From: Bacillus paramycoides
Lineage (GTDB): Bacteria > Bacillota > Bacilli > Bacillales > Bacillaceae_G
Assembly: GCF_001884235.1 (NCBI RefSeq)
Contig: NZ_MAOI01000071.1
Location: 33,027 to 97,026, forward strand
Direction of reading: 5' to 3'
Length of the DNA: 64,000 bases
In this document: in pieces, positions 1-10,238 of the stretch
Layout of the letters: every line of letters starts with the position of its first letter
How positions within the stretch are numbered: position 1 is the first letter of the stretch
Program-made: the position numbers and the translations under genes
The notes under the pieces: generated by a model
Database searches by the model: none
Told to the model about the DNA's origin: nothing
Seen by the model: the letters and a program-made list of their open reading frames with translations, nothing else

Positions 1-428
1 CGTTAAATCGTAAAGATCAAATGGACAAACGTTTCCGTAAAATGGCGAACTTGCAGTTCAATACCCCTGTTTATAAAAATGCTAAGCATGATGACGCAGA
101 CGTATTGCTTGTTGGATTTAACTCAACTCGTGGTGCGATCGAAGAGGCGATGGCGCGTTTAGAGCAAGAAGGAATGAAAGTAAACCACGCACAAATACGT
201 TTAATTCATCCATTCCCAACGGCTGAAATCGATCCACTTGTGAAAAAGGCGAAGCGTGTTGTAGTCGTAGAAAACAATGCAACCGGTCAGCTTGCTAACA
301 TTATGAAAATGAATCTTGGTAATGGTGAGAAAATTTCTAGTCTTTTAAAATATGATGGAAACCCATTCTTGCCAAAAGAGATTTACAACGAATGCAAAAA
401 AGGGGTTGTATTAAATGGCAACATTTAA
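1..428 (+). CDS. korA: 2-oxoacid:ferredoxin oxidoreductase, alpha subunit (3' part only)
   Basis: The reading frame is already open at the left edge (from base 3), so the start lies outside the window. The visible part is the C-terminal third of a KorA-type alpha subunit: a transketolase C-like fold where the chain discusses inter-subunit contacts (GFNSTRGAIEEAMARL, then LIHPFPTAEIDPLVKKAKRVVVVENNATGQLA, given here in two known conserved blocks). With the beta subunit it oxidatively decarboxylates a 2-oxoacid such as 2-oxoglutarate to its acyl-CoA and reduces ferredoxin. It overlaps korB by 14 bases, so the two are translationally coupled. Family assignment is firm; the exact 2-oxoacid is inferred. 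Confidence 0.88.
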   Translation, partial: LNRKDQMDKRFRKMANLQFNTPVYKNAKHDDADVLLVGFNSTRGAIEEAMARLEQEGMKVNHAQIRLIHPFPTAEIDPLVKKAKRVVVVENNATGQLANIMKMNLGNGEKISSLLKYDGNPFLPKEIYNECKKGVVLNGNI

Positions 429-1281
429 GGACTTTCGTAACAGTGTAAAACCAAACTGGTGCCCAGGTTGCGGAGACTTCTCAGTGCAAGCTGCAATTCA
501 ACGTGCGGCAGCTAACGTTGGTTTAAATCCAGATGAGCTAGCTGTTATTTCTGGTATCGGCTGTTCAGGTCGTATTTCAGGTTATATTAATTCATATGGT
601 TTGCATAGTATTCACGGACGTGCTCTTCCAATCGCACAAGGTGTGAAAATGGCAAATCGTGATTTAACAGTTATCGCATCAGGCGGTGACGGTGATGGTT
701 TTGCGATTGGTATGGGACATACAATCCATTCTATTCGTCGTAACATTGACATTACGTACATCGTAATGGATAACCAAATTTATGGATTAACAAAAGGTCA
801 AACTTCACCACGTAGTGAAGCTGGATTTAAAACGAAAAGTACACCACAAGGTTCAATTGAACCATCGCTAAATGTTATGGAAATGGCCTTAACAGCTGGT
901 GCGACATTTGTGGCGCAAAGCTTTTCAAGTGATTTAAAAGAATTAACACAAATTATTGAAGCTGGTATTAATCATAAAGGATTTTCATTAATTAATGTAT
1001 TTAGTCCATGTGTTACTTACAATAAAGTAAATACTTATGATTGGTTTAAAGAGAATTTAACGAAGCTAAGTACAGTAGAAGGATATGATCCATCTAATCG
1101 CATGATGGCTATGCAAACATTAATGGAGAATAACGGGTTAGTAACAGGTTTAATTTATCAAAATACAGAGCAGCCTTCGTACCAAGAACTTGTAAAAGAC
1201 TATAGTGAAAAGCCTTTAGTGCAAGCTGATTTAAATATGGATCAGAAAATGTTTGATGAGCTTGTTGCTGAATTTATGTAA
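415..1281 (+). CDS. korB: 2-oxoacid:ferredoxin oxidoreductase, beta subunit
   Basis: A 288-residue thiamine-diphosphate-binding beta subunit. WCPGCGDF near residues 15-22 and GIGCSG near 48-53 carry the iron-sulfur cluster cysteines. The ThDP/magnesium motif is GDGDGFAIG (about 91-99) with the downstream MDNQIYGLTKGQTSP segment. It works with korA to convert a 2-oxoacid plus CoA to acyl-CoA, CO2 and reduced ferredoxin in the cytosol, bypassing or supplementing the lipoamide-dependent dehydrogenase. The start ATG lies inside the end of korA. A strong terminator follows 13 bases after the stop, so korAB ends an operon entering from the left. Confidence 0.93.
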   Translation: MATFKDFRNSVKPNWCPGCGDFSVQAAIQRAAANVGLNPDELAVISGIGCSGRISGYINSYGLHSIHGRALPIAQGVKMANRDLTVIASGGDGDGFAIGMGHTIHSIRRNIDITYIVMDNQIYGLTKGQTSPRSEAGFKTKSTPQGSIEPSLNVMEMALTAGATFVAQSFSSDLKELTQIIEAGINHKGFSLINVFSPCVTYNKVNTYDWFKENLTKLSTVEGYDPSNRMMAMQTLMENNGLVTGLIYQNTEQPSYQELVKDYSEKPLVQADLNMDQKMFDELVAEFM

Positions 1282-1294
1282 TGATAGAAGAGAA

Positions 1295-1319
1295 GGTTGC
1301 CGCTTGGCAACCTTTTTTT
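1295..1319 (+). terminator. Rho-independent terminator of korAB
   Basis: A perfect 7-bp stem (GGTTGCC, loop GCTT, GGCAACC) is followed by seven T residues. Confidence 0.93.
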
Positions 1320-1710
1320 GAGTGAATAAAAATAATTAATAGACTTGTTTACTTGGAAAATTCAGAATGATAAAATAATATATAAATCGTTGTATAAAAA
1401 TAGCATGTTCATTAAGTGTGAAATGTAATATAGGATAAACCTTCTTCTTTGTTAAAGTTGGCTAAAGGCTCTATACTATGATAATGTGTATAGGGATAAA
1501 GCAATATGCTTTTCAATAGGACAAGATGAAATAATAAAAGGGAATGTCTATTGGTGTGGGGAAGACTTCATTCTTACGGATGATTAGATCGATTAATCAA
1601 GTTTCAAAGGACAAGTTATCTCTCAAGCTATCTAACATTATTGAGATGGGTCTAAGCGCATTATAATGGACTACAAATTGTGTATAGTTAAGGTTGAAAG
1701 GAGATTACCG
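1320..1710 (+). other. korB-miaB spacer with weak promoter candidate and an unsupported 40-codon ORF
   Basis: About 390 bases without a recognisable gene. TATAAT at 1662-1667 could be a -10 for miaB, with TTGAGA at 1641-1646 as a poor -35 (15-base spacing). An ORF from ATG 1544 to TAA 1666 encodes 40 residues (begins MSIGVGKTSFLRMIR), but its only Shine-Dalgarno-like bases touch the start codon. A small palindrome (AAGCAATATGCTT, near 1499-1511) is also present. No riboswitch class is recognised. Confidence 0.35.
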
Positions 1711-3240
1711 ATGAACGAGCAACAACGATTAGCAAGTCAACAAGCAAATTCCTCTGCGAAAAAAGAAGAGAAAGATTATAGTAAATACTTTGAAAGTGTA
1801 TACCAACCACCTTCCTTGAAAGATGCGAAAAAGCGTGGGAAAGAAGAAGTTAAAATTGAACGAGATTTTGGCTTACCTGAAGAGTTCCGCAATTTTGGCG
1901 CAGGAAGAAAGTTTTACATTCGTACATATGGCTGTCAAATGAATGAGCATGATACAGAAGTAATGGCTGGGATTTTTACAACACTTGGATATGAGCCAAC
2001 CTTCTCAACGGAAGAGGCAGATGTAATTTTATTAAATACTTGTGCGATTCGTGAAAATGCTGAAAATAAAGTGTTCGGTGAACTTGGTCATTTAAAATCA
2101 TTAAAGCGAAGAAATCCGGATCTTTTAATTGGTGTATGTGGTTGTATGTCTCAAGAGGAATCTGTTGTAAATAAAATTATGCAAAAAAATCAGCATGTAG
2201 ATATGGTGTTTGGTACACATAATATTCATAGATTGCCGTATATCTTAAAGGACGCAATGTTCTCAAAAGAGACGGTAGTTGAAGTCTGGTCAAAAGAAGG
2301 GGATGTAATTGAAAACCTTCCGAAAGTACGTCGTGGTGATATTAAAGCTTGGGTAAATATTATGTATGGCTGTGATAAGTTCTGTACATATTGTATTGTA
2401 CCTTATACACGCGGAAAAGAGCGCAGTAGACGTCCGGAAGATATTATTCAAGAAATTCGCCATTTAGCTGCAAACGGTTATAAAGAGATTACATTACTTG
2501 GACAAAACGTAAATGCATACGGTAAAGACTTTGAAGATATACAATATGGTCTTGGTGATTTAATGGATGAACTTCGTAAAGTCGATATCGCACGTATTCG
2601 TTTTACAACAAGCCATCCACGCGATTTTGATGATCATTTAATTGATGTTCTTGGAAAAGGTGGTAACCTAGTAGAACATATTCACTTACCAGTTCAATCT
2701 GGTAGTACAGATATGCTTAAAATTATGGCGCGTAAATATTCACGGGAGCACTATTTAGAGCTTGTACGAAAAATTAAAGAAACGATTCCGAATGCAGTAC
2801 TAACGACTGATATTATTGTTGGTTTCCCAAATGAAACGGATGAGCAATTTGAAGAAACGATGTCGCTATATCGTGAAGTAGGATTTGATACGGCATTTAC
2901 ATTTATTTATTCCCCGCGTGAAGGTACACCGGCTGCAAAAATGCAAGATAATGTGCCGATGGAAGTGAAGAAAGAACGATTGCAACGCTTAAATACATTA
3001 GTAAATGAATATGCAATTAATAAGAATAAGCATCATATAGGGCAAATTGTAGAAGTATTAGTTGATGGAGAAAGTAAAAATAACCCTGAAGTACTCGCGG
3101 GATATACACGTACGAATAAACTTGTAAACTTTGTTGCTTCAAAATCTTTAATTGGTCAGCTTGTGAAAGTAAAAGTAACGGAAGCAAAAACTTGGTCACT
3201 TAACGGGGAATTGGTTAAGGAGCCGATTGAGGTGAAATAA
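1711..3240 (+). CDS. miaB: tRNA-2-methylthio-N6-dimethylallyladenosine synthase MiaB
   Basis: Radical SAM methylthiotransferase that adds the 2-methylthio group to i6A37 of tRNAs, downstream of MiaA (also in this window). The N-terminal UPF0004 domain supplies three cluster cysteines ([28 protein letters not shown]). The radical SAM CxxxCxxC is [10 protein letters not shown], and a C-terminal TRAM domain follows (about 430-505). I place the start at ATG 1711 rather than the upstream ATG 1666, because AAAGGAG sits 8 bases before it. This gives 509 residues, the usual Bacillus length with the long N-terminal extension. It is followed 3 bases later by ymcA, as in B. subtilis (ymcB-ymcA). Confidence 0.95.
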   Translation: MNEQQRLASQQANSSAKKEEKDYSKYFESVYQPPSLKDAKKRGKEEVKIERDFGLPEEFRNFGAGRKFYIRTYGCQMNEHDTEVMAGIFTTLGYEPTFSTEEADVILLNTCAIRENAENKVFGELGHLKSLKRRNPDLLIGVCGCMSQEESVVNKIMQKNQHVDMVFGTHNIHRLPYILKDAMFSKETVVEVWSKEGDVIENLPKVRRGDIKAWVNIMYGCDKFCTYCIVPYTRGKERSRRPEDIIQEIRHLAANGYKEITLLGQNVNAYGKDFEDIQYGLGDLMDELRKVDIARIRFTTSHPRDFDDHLIDVLGKGGNLVEHIHLPVQSGSTDMLKIMARKYSREHYLELVRKIKETIPNAVLTTDIIVGFPNETDEQFEETMSLYREVGFDTAFTFIYSPREGTPAAKMQDNVPMEVKKERLQRLNTLVNEYAINKNKHHIGQIVEVLVDGESKNNPEVLAGYTRTNKLVNFVASKSLIGQLVKVKVTEAKTWSLNGELVKEPIEVK

Positions 3241-3243
3241 TAG

Positions 3244-3675
3244 ATGAAAGTATATACGAAAGATGAAATTGTTGAGCAAGCGAAAGAATTAGCGAAAATG
3301 ATCTCTGAAACAGAAGAAGTTGATTTCTTTAAGCGAGCAGAAGCACAAATTCATAAAAATGAAAATGTAAAGCGAGCAATTGATGAAATTAAAGCTTTGC
3401 AAAAACAAGCAGTAAACTTGCAACATTATGGGAAATGGGAAGCTTTGAAAAAAGTAGAAGCTGAAATTGATGCGCTTCAAGATAAGTTAGATAATATCCC
3501 GGTTGTGCAGGAATTTAAATCTTCACAAACATATGTAAATGACTTACTACAGCTTGTTGCTAGTACCATTTCTAACAATGTAACAGATGAAATATTAGTT
3601 TCAACTGGCGGCGATGTGTTGAAGGGTGAAACTGGTGCAGCAGTTGAAAGTAAAAAAGGAAATTGTGGTTGTTAA
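3244..3675 (+). CDS. ymcA: YmcA/RicA, YlbF-family regulator of RNase Y
   Basis: A 143-residue, largely helical YlbF/YmcA-family protein. In B. subtilis YmcA (RicA) forms a complex with YlbF and YaaT that carries iron-sulfur clusters, directs RNase Y processing of polycistronic mRNAs, and is needed for biofilm formation, competence and sporulation. The C-terminal GNCGC supplies the cysteines expected for cluster binding. Three bases separate it from miaB, so the two are one transcription unit closed by a terminator. The name rests on family resemblance plus the conserved miaB-ymcA-cotE order. Confidence 0.9.
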   Translation: MKVYTKDEIVEQAKELAKMISETEEVDFFKRAEAQIHKNENVKRAIDEIKALQKQAVNLQHYGKWEALKKVEAEIDALQDKLDNIPVVQEFKSSQTYVNDLLQLVASTISNNVTDEILVSTGGDVLKGETGAAVESKKGNCGC

Positions 3676-3703
3676 AGAGATGTCTTATTGACATCTCTTT
3701 TTT
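3674..3703 (+). terminator. Terminator after miaB-ymcA
   Basis: An 11-bp perfect stem (AAAGAGATGTC / GACATCTCTTT) with a five-base loop (TTATT) is followed by a T run. Confidence 0.93.
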
Positions 3704-3762
3704 AATGGGCTATAACGTAAATTCTTCTCAAAAAAAGAATGACACATTCCGCTATTGTCACG

Positions 3763-3770
3763 CATATGAT
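3763..3770 (+). promoter_or_regulatory. Candidate sigma-E -10 element of cotE
   Basis: CATATGAT lies 30 bases before the cotE start and matches the sigma-E -10 consensus CATACANT at seven of eight positions. B. subtilis cotE is expressed in the mother cell from sigma-E and sigma-K promoters. The -35 is not convincing by eye. Confidence 0.4.
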
Positions 3771-3800
3771 TAAGTGAATAGTGATTGAGGAGGGTTACGA

Positions 3801-4343
3801 ATGTCCGAATTTAGAGAGATTATTACAAAAGCAGTGGTTGGAAAAGGACGTAAGTATACAAAGTCAACGCATACATGTGAATCGAATAATGAGCCAACAA
3901 GTATTTTAGGGTGCTGGGTAATTAACCACTCGTACGAAGCGAGAAAGGATGGAAAGCACGTAGAAATTGAAGGTTTCTATGATGTGAACACTTGGTATTC
4001 ATTTGATGGAAACACAAAGACTGAAGTTGTAACAGAACGTGTTAACTACACTGATGAAGTAAGCATTGGGTATCGTGATAAAAATTTCTCTGGTGACGAT
4101 TTAGAAATTATCGCTCGTGTAATTCAGCCGCCAAATTGTTTAGAAGCTCTTGTATCACCAAATGGTAATAAAATTGTTGTGACGGTAGAACGTGAATTTG
4201 TAACAGAAGTAGTCGGGGAAACGAAAATTTGTGTAAGTGTAAATCCTGAAGGTTGCGTAGAATCAGATGAGGATTTCCAAGTTGATGACGATGAGTTTGA
4301 AGAATTAGATCCGAACTTTATTGTCGATGCAGAAGAAGAGTAA
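3801..4343 (+). CDS. cotE: Spore outer coat morphogenetic protein CotE
   Basis: A 180-residue CotE orthologue that directs outer coat assembly on the forespore surface; in the B. cereus group it also helps attach the exosporium. Visible features are the conserved N-terminal block ([19 protein letters not shown]), the central beta-rich region with two CWV/NHSYEA-type segments, and a strongly acidic C-terminus (about 160-180, many D and E) as in other CotE proteins. GAGGAGG precedes the ATG by 7-8 bases. The gene is monocistronic between two terminators, and its position upstream of mutS is conserved across Bacillus. Confidence 0.95.
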   Translation: MSEFREIITKAVVGKGRKYTKSTHTCESNNEPTSILGCWVINHSYEARKDGKHVEIEGFYDVNTWYSFDGNTKTEVVTERVNYTDEVSIGYRDKNFSGDDLEIIARVIQPPNCLEALVSPNGNKIVVTVEREFVTEVVGETKICVSVNPEGCVESDEDFQVDDDEFEELDPNFIVDAEEE

Positions 4344-4346
4344 TAG

Positions 4347-4377
4347 AAAGCTAGGGAGAAATTCTTCCTAGCTTTTT
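4347..4377 (+). terminator. Terminator after cotE
   Basis: A 14-bp near-perfect stem (AAAGCTAGGGAGAA / TTCTTCCTAGCTTT) with one G-T pair and a T run. Confidence 0.92.
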
Positions 4378-4422
4378 ACATTACATAAGTGGTGCTGAAT
4401 GAACATGATTCCTTATGAAATG

Positions 4423-4431
4423 TGCTATAAT
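4423..4431 (+). promoter_or_regulatory. Extended -10 promoter of mutSL
   Basis: TGCTATAAT is a consensus extended -10 element (TGNTATAAT) 93 bases before mutS; no good -35 is seen, as is usual for this class. A short hairpin (CTCCT, AAAA, AGGAG; about 4441-4455) lies in the predicted leader. Confidence 0.55.
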
Positions 4432-4523
4432 GAGGAAAGACTCCTAAAATAGGAGATATGGGTGTCCGTGAAGTGTGACATATATGAATATAGATTATTA
4501 TGTAAGAATTATGGAGGAAAGAC

Positions 4524-7196
4524 ATGACGCAATATACCCCTATGATACAGCAATACTTAAAGGTCAAGGCAGACTATCAAGATGCCTTTTTATTTTTCCG
4601 CTTAGGTGATTTTTATGAAATGTTTTTTGAGGATGCGGTTAAAGCAGCTCATGAACTTGAAATTACATTAACGAGCCGAGATGGTGGTAGTAGTGAACGT
4701 ATACCGATGTGCGGTGTACCGTATCATGCAGCTAAAAATTATATTGAACAACTTGTTGAAAAAGGATATAAAGTAGCAGTTTGTGAGCAAGTGGAAGATC
4801 CAAAAACAGCTAAAGGTGTAGTACGTCGTGAAGTAGTACAATTAATTACGCCAGGAACGATGATGGAAGGGCGTACAATAGACGAGAAAGAGAATAACTT
4901 CTTAGCAGCATTAACACATTTTGAAGATGGATCTTATGCGCTAGCTTGTAATGATTTAACGACTGGACAAAATACAGTGACGTTATTAACAGGTTCAGTA
5001 GAAGATATTTTATTAGAAGTGTATGCAACTGGTTCAAAAGAAATTGTTGTAGATTCTACATTTTCAAAAGATGAATTAAATAAATTAACTGAAACATTAA
5101 AAATGACGATTTCGTATGAAGATGCAACAACTATTCCTGAAGGGTTAGAACACCTTGTGAAAAATGTTTCACAAGCAAAGTTAATTAAAGCAATTGGACG
5201 CTTATTTAACTATGTAATCAGAACTCAAAAACGCTCACTAGATCATTTGCAGCCAGTAGAAATTTATTACACGAACCAATTTATGAAAATTGACGTGCAT
5301 TCAAAACGCAATTTAGAGCTAACAGAGACTCTTCGTACGAAGGAAAAGACAGGCTCATTATTATGGCTATTAGATAAAACAAAAACGGCTATGGGTGGAC
5401 GTATGTTAAAACAGTGGATGGAACGTCCACTTATCCAAAAAGAAAAAGTGGAAGAGCGTTTAGAAATGGTTGAAACATTTGTAAATGATTACTTCTTACG
5501 TGAAGATTTAAAAGAAAAATTAAAAGAAGTATATGATTTAGAACGTTTAGCAGGGAAAGTTGCATTTGGTAATGTAAATGCACGGGACTTATTACAGTTA
5601 AGACGCTCTTTACTTCAAGTACCAGCTATTTTAGAAGCGATAAGTCTGTTAGATAATGCTTATGCATCAAGATTAATTCAAGGCGCGGATCCATGTGAGA
5701 GCTTAACTGAATTACTAGGAAGAAGTATTCAAGAAAACCCACCGCTTTCTATTAAAGATGGAGATATTATTAAAGATGGTTATAATGACAAGCTTGATCA
5801 ATATCGCTACGTTAGTAAAAACGGAAAAACGTGGATTGCTGAGCTTGAAAAACGAGAGCGTGATATTACAGGGATTAAATCGTTGAAAATTGGGTACAAC
5901 CGTATTTTCGGCTACTACATTGAAGTGACGAAAGCGAATCTTGCAGCACTTCCAGAAGGACGCTATGAGCGTAAACAAACACTTGCAAATGCAGAGCGTT
6001 TCATTACAGATGAACTGAAAGAAAAAGAAACGTTAATTTTAGAAGCAGAAGAAAAAATTGTACAATTAGAATACGATTTATTTACAGCACTTCGTGAAGA
6101 AGTAAAAGTATTCATTCCGAAATTACAACATTTAGCGAAAGTCATTAGTGAATTAGACGTACTACAAAGTTTTGCGACAGTTAGTGAAGAGGAGCAGTTT
6201 GTAAAACCTGTGTTAACAACTAAGCGCGAAATCTTTATTAAAGATGGTCGTCATCCTGTCGTTGAAAAAGTATTGAACGGGAAATTGTATGTACCAAATG
6301 ATTGTATTATGCCGGAGAAGATGGATGTCTTTTTAATTACAGGACCGAACATGTCTGGTAAAAGTACGTATATGAGACAATTAGCACTAGTAACTGTTAT
6401 GTCGCAAATCGGTTGTTTCGTACCAGCGACAGAAGCAGTATTACCTGTCTTCGATCAAATCTTTACGAGAATTGGTGCAGCGGATGATTTAATCTCGGGT
6501 CAAAGTACATTTATGGTCGAAATGTTAGAAGCGAAAAATGCAATTGCAAACGCATCAGAAAGAAGTTTAATTTTATTCGATGAAATTGGACGCGGTACAT
6601 CTACGTATGATGGTATGGCACTTGCACAAGCAATTATTGAACATATTCATGACCAAATTGGTGCGAAAACATTATTCTCTACACATTATCATGAATTAAC
6701 AGTGTTAGAAGAAAGTTTAGACCAACTAAAAAACGTACACGTTTCAGCTATTGAAGAGAATGGAAAAGTAGTTTTCCTTCATAAAATTCAAGATGGAGCG
6801 GCTGATAAAAGTTACGGAATTCACGTTGCTCAACTTGCTGAGCTTCCAGATAGCTTAATTGCTCGTGCGAAAGAAGTGTTAGCACAGCTAGAAGGACAGG
6901 AAGAAATTATTATTCCGAAACGAGTAGAAGTGAAGGTACAAGAAGTTGCCTCAGAACCAGTAGTTGTAGAAGAAGAACCAGCAGAAATACAAGAAAAGAA
7001 AGAAGAGACTGAAGAAGAGTCACAACTATCTTTCTTTGGAGGAGAACAATCTTCGAAAAAACAAGACAAGCCTGTGCTAGATCAAAAAGAAACGGCAGTA
7101 CTTGCACAAATTAAAAAGATTGATTTACTTGATATGACGCCTTTAGAAGCGATGAATGAACTGTATCGTTTACAGAAAAAGTTAAAGAAAGGATGA
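4524..7196 (+). CDS. mutS: DNA mismatch repair protein MutS
   Basis: An 890-residue MutS. The N-terminal mismatch-recognition domain has [11 protein letters not shown], which includes the phenylalanine-x-glutamate that wedges into mispairs. Connector, core and clamp domains follow. The ABC-type ATPase has Walker [10 protein letters not shown] (about 612-620) and a Walker B segment [16 protein letters not shown] variable acidic linker (about 800-850, rich in E, V and K) precedes a C-terminal helix-hairpin-helix and beta-clamp-binding tail. It recognises base mismatches and small loops and recruits MutL, encoded 8 bases downstream. A strong GGAGGA ribosome site supports ATG 4524. Confidence 0.97.
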   Translation: MTQYTPMIQQYLKVKADYQDAFLFFRLGDFYEMFFEDAVKAAHELEITLTSRDGGSSERIPMCGVPYHAAKNYIEQLVEKGYKVAVCEQVEDPKTAKGVVRREVVQLITPGTMMEGRTIDEKENNFLAALTHFEDGSYALACNDLTTGQNTVTLLTGSVEDILLEVYATGSKEIVVDSTFSKDELNKLTETLKMTISYEDATTIPEGLEHLVKNVSQAKLIKAIGRLFNYVIRTQKRSLDHLQPVEIYYTNQFMKIDVHSKRNLELTETLRTKEKTGSLLWLLDKTKTAMGGRMLKQWMERPLIQKEKVEERLEMVETFVNDYFLREDLKEKLKEVYDLERLAGKVAFGNVNARDLLQLRRSLLQVPAILEAISLLDNAYASRLIQGADPCESLTELLGRSIQENPPLSIKDGDIIKDGYNDKLDQYRYVSKNGKTWIAELEKRERDITGIKSLKIGYNRIFGYYIEVTKANLAALPEGRYERKQTLANAERFITDELKEKETLILEAEEKIVQLEYDLFTALREEVKVFIPKLQHLAKVISELDVLQSFATVSEEEQFVKPVLTTKREIFIKDGRHPVVEKVLNGKLYVPNDCIMPEKMDVFLITGPNMSGKSTYMRQLALVTVMSQIGCFVPATEAVLPVFDQIFTRIGAADDLISGQSTFMVEMLEAKNAIANASERSLILFDEIGRGTSTYDGMALAQAIIEHIHDQIGAKTLFSTHYHELTVLEESLDQLKNVHVSAIEENGKVVFLHKIQDGAADKSYGIHVAQLAELPDSLIARAKEVLAQLEGQEEIIIPKRVEVKVQEVASEPVVVEEEPAEIQEKKEETEEESQLSFFGGEQSSKKQDKPVLDQKETAVLAQIKKIDLLDMTPLEAMNELYRLQKKLKKG

Positions 7197-7204
7197 GTAA
7201 GTAG

Positions 7205-9148
7205 ATGGGGAAAATTCGCAAACTCGATGATCAACTCTCTAATTTAATTGCGGCAGGGGAAGTAGTAGAGCGCCCTGCCTCAGTTGTAAAAGAACTCGTG
7301 GAAAATTCCATCGATGCGAATAGTACATCTATTGAAATCCACTTAGAAGAAGCTGGGTTATCGAAAATTCGCATCATTGATAATGGGGATGGCATTGCAG
7401 AAGAAGATTGTATCGTTGCATTTGAACGCCACGCGACGAGCAAAATTAAAGATGAAAATGATCTGTTTCGTATAAGAACGCTGGGTTTCCGCGGGGAGGC
7501 CCTGCCGAGTATTGCCTCTGTAAGTGAATTAGAATTAATCACAAGCACAGGTGATGCGCCTGGTACACACCTTATCATTAAAGGTGGAGACATTATAAAA
7601 CAAGAGAAAACGGCAAGCCGAAAAGGAACAGATATTACAGTACAAAACTTATTCTTTAATACACCAGCGCGTCTTAAATATATGAAAACTATTCATACAG
7701 AGCTTGGGAATATTACAGATATTGTGTATCGTATTGCGATGTCGCATCCTGAAGTATCGTTAAAGCTGTTTCATAATGAAAAGAAATTGCTTCATACATC
7801 AGGGAACGGTGATGTAAGACAAGTACTTGCAGCGATTTATAGCATTCAAGTTGCGAAGAAGCTTATTCCAATTGAAGCTGAATCTTTAGATTTCACAATT
7901 AAAGGGTATGTAACATTGCCAGAAGTAACGCGAGCGTCTCGTAACTATATGTCAACGATTGTAAATGGCCGTTACGTTCGAAATTTCGTATTAATGAAAG
8001 CCATTCAGCAAGGGTACCATACATTACTGCCAGTTGGACGATATCCAATCGGTTTCTTATCGATTGAAATGGATCCAATGCTAGTTGATGTTAACGTACA
8101 TCCAGCGAAATTAGAAGTTCGTTTTAGTAAAGAACAAGAATTGCTAAAGCTTATCGAAGAAACACTGCAAGCTGCATTCAAAAAAATACAGCTCATTCCA
8201 GATGCAGGTGTAACAACGAAGAAAAAAGAAAAAGATGAAAGTGTACAAGGGCAGTTCCAGTTTGAGCATGCAAAGCCGAAAGAACCAACAATGCCAAACA
8301 TTGTTTTACCGACTGGAATGGATGAAAAACAAGAAGAAACAACGACTGTGAAACAACCAGCACAACTTTGGCAACCGCCGAAACAAGAATGGCAACCACC
8401 ACAGTCGCTTGTAAGAGAAGAAGAAAGTTGGCAACCATCCTATAAACCAGTAGTAGAAGAAACGGTTCAAGAGGAAAAAGAATGGACTAGCAATGAAGAG
8501 GACTTTGAATTAGAGGAATTGGAAGAAGAAGTTCGAGAAATAGAAGAGATTGAAATGAACGGTAATGATTTACCGCCACTTTATCCAATTGGACAAATGC
8601 ACGGAACCTATATATTCGCTCAAAATGATAAAGGGTTATATATGATTGATCAGCATGCAGCACAAGAGCGCATTAATTATGAATATTTCCGTGATAAAGT
8701 GGGACGAGTTACGCAAGAAGTGCAAGAATTACTTGTACCGTATCGCATCGATTTATCTCTTACCGAATTTTTACGTGTTGAAGAACAGTTAGAAGAACTA
8801 AAAAAAGTCGGACTATTTCTAGAGCAATTCGGCCATCAATCCTTTATAGTCCGCTCGCACCCAACGTGGTTCCCGAAAGGACAAGAAACAGAAATCATCG
8901 ATGAAATGATGGAACAAGTCGTCAAGCTAAAAAAAGTAGACATAAAAAAACTACGAGAAGAAGCTGCCATCATGATGAGCTGTAAAGCATCGATTAAAGC
9001 AAATCAATATTTAACGAACGATCAAATATTCGCTTTACTCGAAGAACTTCGTACGACGACGAACCCATACACATGTCCGCATGGAAGACCGATTCTTGTG
9101 CATCATTCTACTTATGAATTGGAGAAGATGTTTAAGAGGGTTATGTAG
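7205..9148 (+). CDS. mutL: DNA mismatch repair endonuclease MutL
   Basis: A 647-residue MutL with an N-terminal GHKL ATPase ([24 protein letters not shown]) and a long low-complexity linker (about 345-455, rich in E, Q, P and W with repeated WQPP units). The C-terminal endonuclease domain keeps its metal-binding motif [12 protein letters not shown], so this is a nicking MutL as expected in bacteria without MutH. It couples MutS recognition to strand incision. It is co-transcribed with mutS, and a long perfect terminator follows. The tandem WQPP linker is likely flexible rather than functional in itself. Confidence 0.97.
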   Translation: MGKIRKLDDQLSNLIAAGEVVERPASVVKELVENSIDANSTSIEIHLEEAGLSKIRIIDNGDGIAEEDCIVAFERHATSKIKDENDLFRIRTLGFRGEALPSIASVSELELITSTGDAPGTHLIIKGGDIIKQEKTASRKGTDITVQNLFFNTPARLKYMKTIHTELGNITDIVYRIAMSHPEVSLKLFHNEKKLLHTSGNGDVRQVLAAIYSIQVAKKLIPIEAESLDFTIKGYVTLPEVTRASRNYMSTIVNGRYVRNFVLMKAIQQGYHTLLPVGRYPIGFLSIEMDPMLVDVNVHPAKLEVRFSKEQELLKLIEETLQAAFKKIQLIPDAGVTTKKKEKDESVQGQFQFEHAKPKEPTMPNIVLPTGMDEKQEETTTVKQPAQLWQPPKQEWQPPQSLVREEESWQPSYKPVVEETVQEEKEWTSNEEDFELEELEEEVREIEEIEMNGNDLPPLYPIGQMHGTYIFAQNDKGLYMIDQHAAQERINYEYFRDKVGRVTQEVQELLVPYRIDLSLTEFLRVEEQLEELKKVGLFLEQFGHQSFIVRSHPTWFPKGQETEIIDEMMEQVVKLKKVDIKKLREEAAIMMSCKASIKANQYLTNDQIFALLEELRTTTNPYTCPHGRPILVHHSTYELEKMFKRVM

Positions 9149-9166
9149 GGTTTATAAAATTAGATG

Positions 9167-9206
9167 TAAGAGGGGAGCAACATATTAATGTTGCTCCCCT
9201 CTTACT
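9167..9206 (+). terminator. Terminator after mutSL
   Basis: A very stable stem (TAAGAGGGGAGCAAC / GTTGCTCCCCTCTTA) around a short AT-rich loop. The outer A and T bases make it usable in either direction. Confidence 0.88.
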
Positions 9207-9337
9207 ATGTACACTTGTAATTGTTAAATGAGAATGGGATGGAGTATTATTGCTGTTTATTTAAATTTAAGCTCATCATAATTCATGTTATAAGTAATTC
9301 ATTTCTTGGCTAGTGCGGCCTTAATTTATCTATGTAT

Positions 9338-9365
9338 AAAAAAGCGCTGTATACCAGCACTTTTT
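9338..9365. terminator. Hairpin with flanking A and T runs in the mutL downstream gap
   Basis: AAAAAGCGCTG and CAGCACTTTTT form an 11-bp stem with one mismatch around TATAC. It could end the minus-strand small gene at 9474-9656, or be the remnant of a lost unit. Nothing else is recognised between 9207 and 9473. Confidence 0.5.
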
Positions 9366-9473
9366 AAAAGGTACGTGAATTGTATAATAAAGATTTATAC
9401 ATTGCTAAAAACGTAACTATGCATGGCCAAATATTGATTCTTATTTGGTTAATTATTATAAGGATCTATACAA

Positions 9474-9656
9474 TTATTTATTTTTATTATTAATTTTTTC
9501 AGTGTATAGAACTTGCTCTTTGTAATGCTTCTTAATTGGGAAAGTATGTGTACCTGTGCCATTTTTGAATTTTTTATCAATGGGGTTTTTTAGAGGGATT
9601 GTTGTAGTTTCGGTAAATTCATATGGGTAATTTATTTTAGATTTATCTTCAAACAT
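9474..9656 (-). CDS. Hypothetical small basic protein
   Basis: A 60-residue lysine-rich protein (starts MFEDKSKINYPYEF). There is no signal peptide, membrane segment or known motif. What supports it is a textbook ribosome binding site: AAAGGAGG ends 8 bases upstream of the ATG on the minus strand. It stands alone in a gene-poor, AT-rich region between mutL and the GTPase gene, close to a decayed transposase. It may be strain-variable. I cannot assign a function. Confidence 0.55.
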   Translation of the reverse strand: MFEDKSKINYPYEFTETTTIPLKNPIDKKFKNGTGTHTFPIKKHYKEQVLYTEKINNKNK

Positions 9657-9768
9657 GAAAATGCCTCCTTTTTAGGGTTTCCTAAATTCTTTACTATAAC
9701 ATGATATGCATATATGTTTTTTTGGACTAGTTATTTATATAGGTTAATGGAATTTAATAACATAACTA

Positions 9769-9920
9769 CTGAAATATTTTAAAGGAAAACAATTCGAGAA
9801 AGATATTGTATGAATAGCAGTTGACTACTATTGTTATTTTTAAGTTATCGTGATGTATTTGAAATTTTGAAGAGACGTGGCATATCGGTTCATCTAACAA
9901 CCATTAGTGATGGGTTCTTT
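9769..9920 (+). pseudogene. Decayed N-terminus of an IS6/IS240-type transposase
   Basis: Translating in pieces recovers the conserved start of IS240-like transposases. Frame one reads LKYFKGKQFEKDIV, then an in-frame stop, then IAVDYYCYF. After a one-base shift it reads LSYRDVFEILKRRG and ISVHLTTI, and after another small indel the expected RWV. The initiator ATG appears as CTG. About 48 of roughly 230 codons remain, and the DDE catalytic part and both terminal repeats are absent or unrecognisable. The family resemblance is from memory of IS240-type proteins. Confidence 0.75.
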
Positions 9921-10197
9921 TATTTATCAGCGAAGTAAATAATGCATATATATTCGTTATAGATTGTTTTTATAATGTGATTTATATGGGTTTTTCCTGA
10001 TAATATAATGTGAAATATTATATTATTATTAGGTTATTAGGAACACTTAATGTTGTTTCACAACTGAAAGCGAATTGAAAAAGAACTGAAACTTTTCTCA
10101 TAAAAATTCAATCTTACTTGAAAAATGAAAGGAAAATGAAATTTTCTAAAAGAAATTCTTTGTTAAGATAAAAAGCATACATAAAAAAAGTATTGAC

Positions 10198-10225
10198 ATA
10201 TCTTAAAAATGTGTTTTCAAGATAT
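10198..10225. repeat. Inverted repeat just upstream of the GTPase gene
   Basis: ATATCTT (10198-10204) and AAGATAT (10219-10225) are perfect inverted arms; the inner AAAA/TTTT bases extend the stem with one bulge. It ends 13 bases before the start codon, beside the ribosome binding site, so it could be an operator or an mRNA hairpin. Confidence 0.5.
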
Positions 10226-10238
10226 AGTGGGGGAAAAG

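Noticed and set aside
1666-1710. N-terminal extension of MiaB from ATG 1666
   Set aside because: The AAAGGAG site directly before ATG 1711 and the family length of 509 residues favour the shorter protein.
10193-10228. TTGACA (10193) with TATAGT (10223) as a promoter of the GTPase gene
   Set aside because: The spacing is 24 bases, and the start site would fall on the ribosome binding site.
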